Source of the DNA: Oscillibacter sp.
GTDB taxonomy: Bacteria; Bacillota; Clostridia; Oscillospirales; Oscillospiraceae
Length of the DNA stretch: 24,728 bases
Direction of reading: 5' to 3'
Assembly: GCA_022796315.1 (NCBI GenBank)
Contig: JAAWIL010000009.1
Coordinates: forward strand, 1 to 24,728
Below, piece by piece: positions 22,161 through 24,728 of this stretch. A program made the translations under genes and the position numbers. The first letter of the stretch is position 1. Each line of letters begins with the position of its first letter. The notes beneath the pieces were generated by a model that was not told where the DNA came from, ran no database searches, and saw only the letters and a program-made list of their open reading frames with translations.

Positions 22161-24083
22161 TTATTTCACCACATCGTAGTATTTGGGATTGATTTCCATG
22201 GGACGGAAGGGCTTTCCGCCGTCCTCGTAGAACTTGCCGAAGTACTCCAGGCACTGCAGTCTCAAGTCGTGGACATAGCAGCCCAGCAGGTTCAGCGCGA
22301 AGTTCAGGGTATTGCCCGCCAGGGAGATGATCAGGAAGATGACGATATTTCCGGGAATGGCCCCCAGGGTGTTGAACACCTGGGCAATGACCGAGCCCGC
22401 CAGCATCAGGGCCATGAGACGGGAGTAGGAGAGAATGTCTCCGAAATATCCTGTGACATGGTTGTACAGCGACCCAAAAATACCCGTGATCTTCCCAAAT
22501 CCCTTGTTTTGCACCATGGGACCCGCCACAACCAGAACCAGCCCCAGAGCCAGCACAATGGGCGTCACGCCCAGGATCATCAGCGCCAGCCCCGCGAAGA
22601 CCAGCCACCAGGTGACCTCCTCAAACACGGCGTCCAGCACCTTGCCGCTCCGCAGCTTCTGGATGAAACTGATGGCCATGCCCACCACAATCTGCACAAA
22701 GCCGATACACATGGCGGCGATCAGGATCAGCATGGTATCCTCCAGGGGTGTGAACAGGGCCGGCAGGGCAAAATCTCCGCCGGTGGTCAGCTTCACCGCC
22801 TGGGTCAAGAAGTCTCCCAGGAAGCCGCCGGTCAGCGCGCCCATGACAAAGGTGGACACGCCGCACAGCTGCATCAGGCCCATCATGTGACCCATGGTGC
22901 CCTTGGGGCGGTACTTCTTCAAAACGATGGTGCCCGCCAGGAACATCAGCAGGCCGTAGCCCATATCCGCCATCATGATGCCGTAGAACAAAATGAAGAA
23001 CGGCGCCATCAGGGGGTTGGGGTCCACGTTGCTGTAGGCCGGGAGGGAGTACATCTCCGTCACCATGTTCAAAGGCCTGGTCAGCCAGTTGTTTTTCAGC
23101 TTCACCGGCACCTGGGGGATCTCCTCCTCCGCAGGGTCCGATGCCTCCCAGGCGCAGTTCAGACGCTCCAGCAGCGCCTCCACCTGGCTGAGGTTCTCCG
23201 CCGGGGCCCAGCCCTCAAAGAAGAGGATGGTCCCGTCGGTCAAAAGGCGCTCCGCGCCGGTATTGCTGGCAATCTCCGCGTTCAGCCCGTCCAGATACAG
23301 CCGCAGGGCGTCTCTGGCCCCGGCGTCCTGGACAATGGCCTCCGCGGCCTTCTCCTGGGCCTGCCGGTTCTCCTCCAGCTGGCGCTCCAGCCGGTCCGCG
23401 TTCTCCGCCGCCGTGCCGGTGTACCCCTGGAAGGACACCGCGCTGAAGTTGAAGGGCCGCAGAAGCTCCTGCACCTTCTCCTCCTCCGCCCGGTGGCAGA
23501 TGAGCAGGCAGTACTTTTGCTGCTTATCCGCGCCTGCCTCGTAGAGCTCCGCCGCCGTATCCGCCAGGGCCGTCCGCAGGGCGCCGGTATCCGTGGCGCC
23601 GGGACAGACTCCCAGCCGGACCAGCGTGTGGGCGGTACCCTCCAGCTCCAGCGGCACGTCCAGGGACTTCCAGGGCTCCAGCGCCGCCCGGCGGGCGGTC
23701 AGCCGGCTCTCCTCCCCCTGCAGGCGGCTGATCTCCTGGAGGGCTCCGCCGATCCGGCGGGTGACCGCCCCGGCCTGTTCCCGGCGCTCCGGGTCCAGGA
23801 AGTCCTGCTCCGACACCGTCTTTCGCTGGATGAAGAGGCCGTCCTTCAGCTTGGCGTACTGTTTCAATGCCGCCAAGGCGGTGCTGACATCCGCGATCTC
23901 CGTCCGGGTCTCGGCCAGAGACGAGGTGCCCCGCCGCAGCAGCGCCGACCAGGCCGGGTCCGCCAGGCGGTCCTCCGGCTCGCTGATCTCCACACAGCCC
24001 AGGCGCAGCAGCTCCCGCAGGAGCTGGTCCCGGCTGCCGGCCATCGCCATGACGCGAAGCTTTTTCATTTTTACAATGGCCAT
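22161..24083 (-). CDS. ntpI: V-type ATPase subunit I (a-type membrane stator)
   Basis: Subunit I provides the ion half-channels and the stator arm. The 640-residue protein has a cytosolic N-terminal half (1-330) with coiled coils (about 228-252) and a membrane half with about seven to eight helices from residue 355. It contains the conserved GIMMADMGYGLLMF (368-381) and DILSYSRLMALMLAGSVIA (549-567), with Arg555 as the expected essential channel arginine. The ATG at 24083 comes one base after the stop of the preceding gene; MKKLRVMAM five codons later is a possible alternative start. The length is typical. Confidence 0.95.
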   Translation of the reverse strand: MAIVKMKKLRVMAMAGSRDQLLRELLRLGCVEISEPEDRLADPAWSALLRRGTSSLAETRTEIADVSTALAALKQYAKLKDGLFIQRKTVSEQDFLDPERREQAGAVTRRIGGALQEISRLQGEESRLTARRAALEPWKSLDVPLELEGTAHTLVRLGVCPGATDTGALRTALADTAAELYEAGADKQQKYCLLICHRAEEEKVQELLRPFNFSAVSFQGYTGTAAENADRLERQLEENRQAQEKAAEAIVQDAGARDALRLYLDGLNAEIASNTGAERLLTDGTILFFEGWAPAENLSQVEALLERLNCAWEASDPAEEEIPQVPVKLKNNWLTRPLNMVTEMYSLPAYSNVDPNPLMAPFFILFYGIMMADMGYGLLMFLAGTIVLKKYRPKGTMGHMMGLMQLCGVSTFVMGALTGGFLGDFLTQAVKLTTGGDFALPALFTPLEDTMLILIAAMCIGFVQIVVGMAISFIQKLRSGKVLDAVFEEVTWWLVFAGLALMILGVTPIVLALGLVLVVAGPMVQNKGFGKITGIFGSLYNHVTGYFGDILSYSRLMALMLAGSVIAQVFNTLGAIPGNIVIFLIISLAGNTLNFALNLLGCYVHDLRLQCLEYFGKFYEDGGKPFRPMEINPKYYDVVK

Positions 24084-24084
24084 C

Positions 24085-24399
24085 TCAGTGATTCACAACC
24101 CTTCCGACAATAAACTCTGCGGCCTCCTCCAGGTGCTGCTCCGCCTGCTTTCGCAGGGAGGCGGCCTCCGCCTCCGCGGCACGCTGAATCTCCTCCGCCT
24201 GCCGGGCAGCCTGGTCCTCAGCACGCTTCAAGAGCTCCCTGCCCCGCTCTGCGGCGCCGGCACGAGCCTGCTGCAAACGCGCCTGGCCGGTCCGTTCCGC
24301 ATCTGTCCGCAGCTGCTGGGCCTGGACATCGGCGGCGGCCCGGCGTTCCTTTACCTGCCGTTCCACCTCCGTGACCTTCTCAATCGCTTCCAGTGACAT
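24085..24399 (-). CDS. ntpF: V-type ATPase peripheral stalk subunit G/H (NtpF-like)
   Basis: The 104-residue protein is almost entirely a charged Ala/Glu/Gln/Arg coiled coil (EVERQVKERRAAADVQAQQL and onward), as in the stalk partner of subunit E. Such sequences diverge quickly, so the call rests on composition, length and on being first in an operon whose order otherwise equals E. hirae ntpFIKECGABD. The ATG at 24399 has GAAGGTGA upstream, and the stop is one base before ntpI. The first-gene position, behind a near-consensus promoter, supports this assignment. Confidence 0.85.
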   Translation of the reverse strand: MSLEAIEKVTEVERQVKERRAAADVQAQQLRTDAERTGQARLQQARAGAAERGRELLKRAEDQAARQAEEIQRAAEAEAASLRKQAEQHLEEAAEFIVGRVVNH

Positions 24400-24495
24400 C
24401 CCTTTTTCACCTTCTCTCGCATCAGCAGTAGTCCCCTGGCCTCACTCCTACGGGCCATGCGATCCAAACTCTCCCATTTTACACAACATAACTAT

Positions 24496-24524
24496 ATTAT
24501 AGATGATCTCCGCAGGCAATGCAA
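24496..24524 (-). promoter_or_regulatory. Sigma-A type promoter of the V-ATPase operon
   Basis: TTGCAT (24524-24519), a 17 bp spacer and a perfect TATAAT (24501-24496) are seen. The transcript would begin near 24489, leaving a leader of about 90 bases before ntpF with only a short TGGCC/GGCCA hairpin in it. Confidence 0.75.
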
Positions 24525-24633
24525 GGAAAATTTGGGAGCGTATTCGATTACGCATGTGTTATAGTGGTTCCCGCAGGCCCTGTAAGGTCGGCTGTCAGCC
24601 GCCCGCCTCCCTATGACAGGCCGGATCTTCTTT
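24525..24633. other. Intergenic stretch upstream of the V-ATPase promoter
   Basis: No gene is supported here. An imperfect inverted repeat, GGCTGTCA (24590-24597) with TGACAGGCC (24614-24622, one bulged base), is the only structure noticed. It might be half of a terminator or operator. The repeat element begins right after it. Confidence 0.4.
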
Positions 24634-24728
24634 AGAGCCTGTTTAATATCTCGACGTGTATGGATTGGCGAGTGGATTTTTTGCCCTGCAAGGCAAAAAT
24701 CCGCAGGCATCCTGACGGATGGCAAGGA
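24634..24728. repeat. Left part of the inverted-terminal (MITE-like) repeat
   Basis: It starts with the terminal arm AGAGCCTGTTTAATATCTC (24634-24652) and contains an internal hairpin around TTTTTGCC...GGCAAAAA (about 24673-24699). It runs into the 28 bases that are also positions 1-28. The element is cut by the window end. Confidence 0.7.

Noticed and set aside
21561..24113. 850-codon open frame on the plus strand
   Set aside because: Antisense to ntpK and ntpI; no RBS, no recognisable domain, low-complexity composition.
24492..24725. 77-codon frame across the end repeat and V-ATPase promoter
   Set aside because: It runs through the promoter and repeat element. Frames in such repeats are open by chance, and the start depends on the repeat itself. 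The same applies to the frame beginning at 19.
1..24728. CRISPR array, tRNA or rRNA genes, prophage or transposase
   Set aside because: No regularly spaced repeats, cloverleaf-like segments, rRNA-like stretches or recombinase or transposase motifs were found on either strand.

Overview
The window is a 24.7 kb piece of a GC-rich, spore-forming, anaerobic Firmicute chromosome. It most resembles gut Clostridia of the Oscillospiraceae type. The evidence is the mother-cell sporulation pair spoIIGA-sigE, an oxygen-scavenging flavodiiron protein, a bacterial V-type (Na+ type) ATPase operon, ammonia-dependent asparagine synthetase and Gram-positive promoter, RBS and terminator signals. The lineage is inferred from gene content and no species is claimed.

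Layout. Positions 1-95 are the right part of a short inverted-terminal repeat element; its left part closes the window (24634-24728), and the two window ends share 28 identical bases. At 393-1954 (minus strand) lies spoIIGA-sigE, whose upstream region resembles a Spo0A-controlled spoIIG promoter. The divergent gene nth (2096-2731) is a complete endonuclease III. A trio of small unrecognised genes (2843-3902, plus strand) encodes two helical proteins and one proline-rich protein with a hydrophobic tail. From 11016 down to 3993 (minus strand) runs a probable seven-gene envelope-polysaccharide unit: GtrII-like protein, GtrB-like glycosyltransferase, GtrA flippase, trpS, TagO/WecA, WecB and an anchored extracytoplasmic protein. 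It has a sigma-A type promoter at its head and a bidirectional terminator at its end. Divergently, gltX and asnA (11365-13949, plus strand) supply Glu-tRNA and asparagine. fprA (14198-15403, minus strand) has its own promoter. From 24399 down to 15557 (minus strand) lies a nine-gene V-ATPase operon in the Enterococcus hirae ntp order (F-I-K-E-C-G-A-B-D), ended by a long stem-loop.

How it works together. WecB makes UDP-ManNAc and TagO/WecA loads GlcNAc-phosphate onto undecaprenyl phosphate, which are first steps of a wall or capsular glycopolymer. The Gtr proteins would make, flip and transfer an undecaprenyl-phosphate hexose that decorates it. The V-ATPase proteolipid carries the Na+ ligand set known from E. 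hirae, so it probably couples ATP to Na+ movement.

The most unusual non-coding content is a family of about 140 bp made of consecutive perfect or near-perfect hairpins. There are two good copies and one remnant, each at the 3' end of a gene and in the same orientation relative to that gene. Also notable are a 215-base, heavily structured spacer inside the V-ATPase operon just before the catalytic subunit gene (TTG start), and the mobile-element-like repeat at both window ends. I found no tRNA, rRNA, CRISPR array, prophage or transposase gene.
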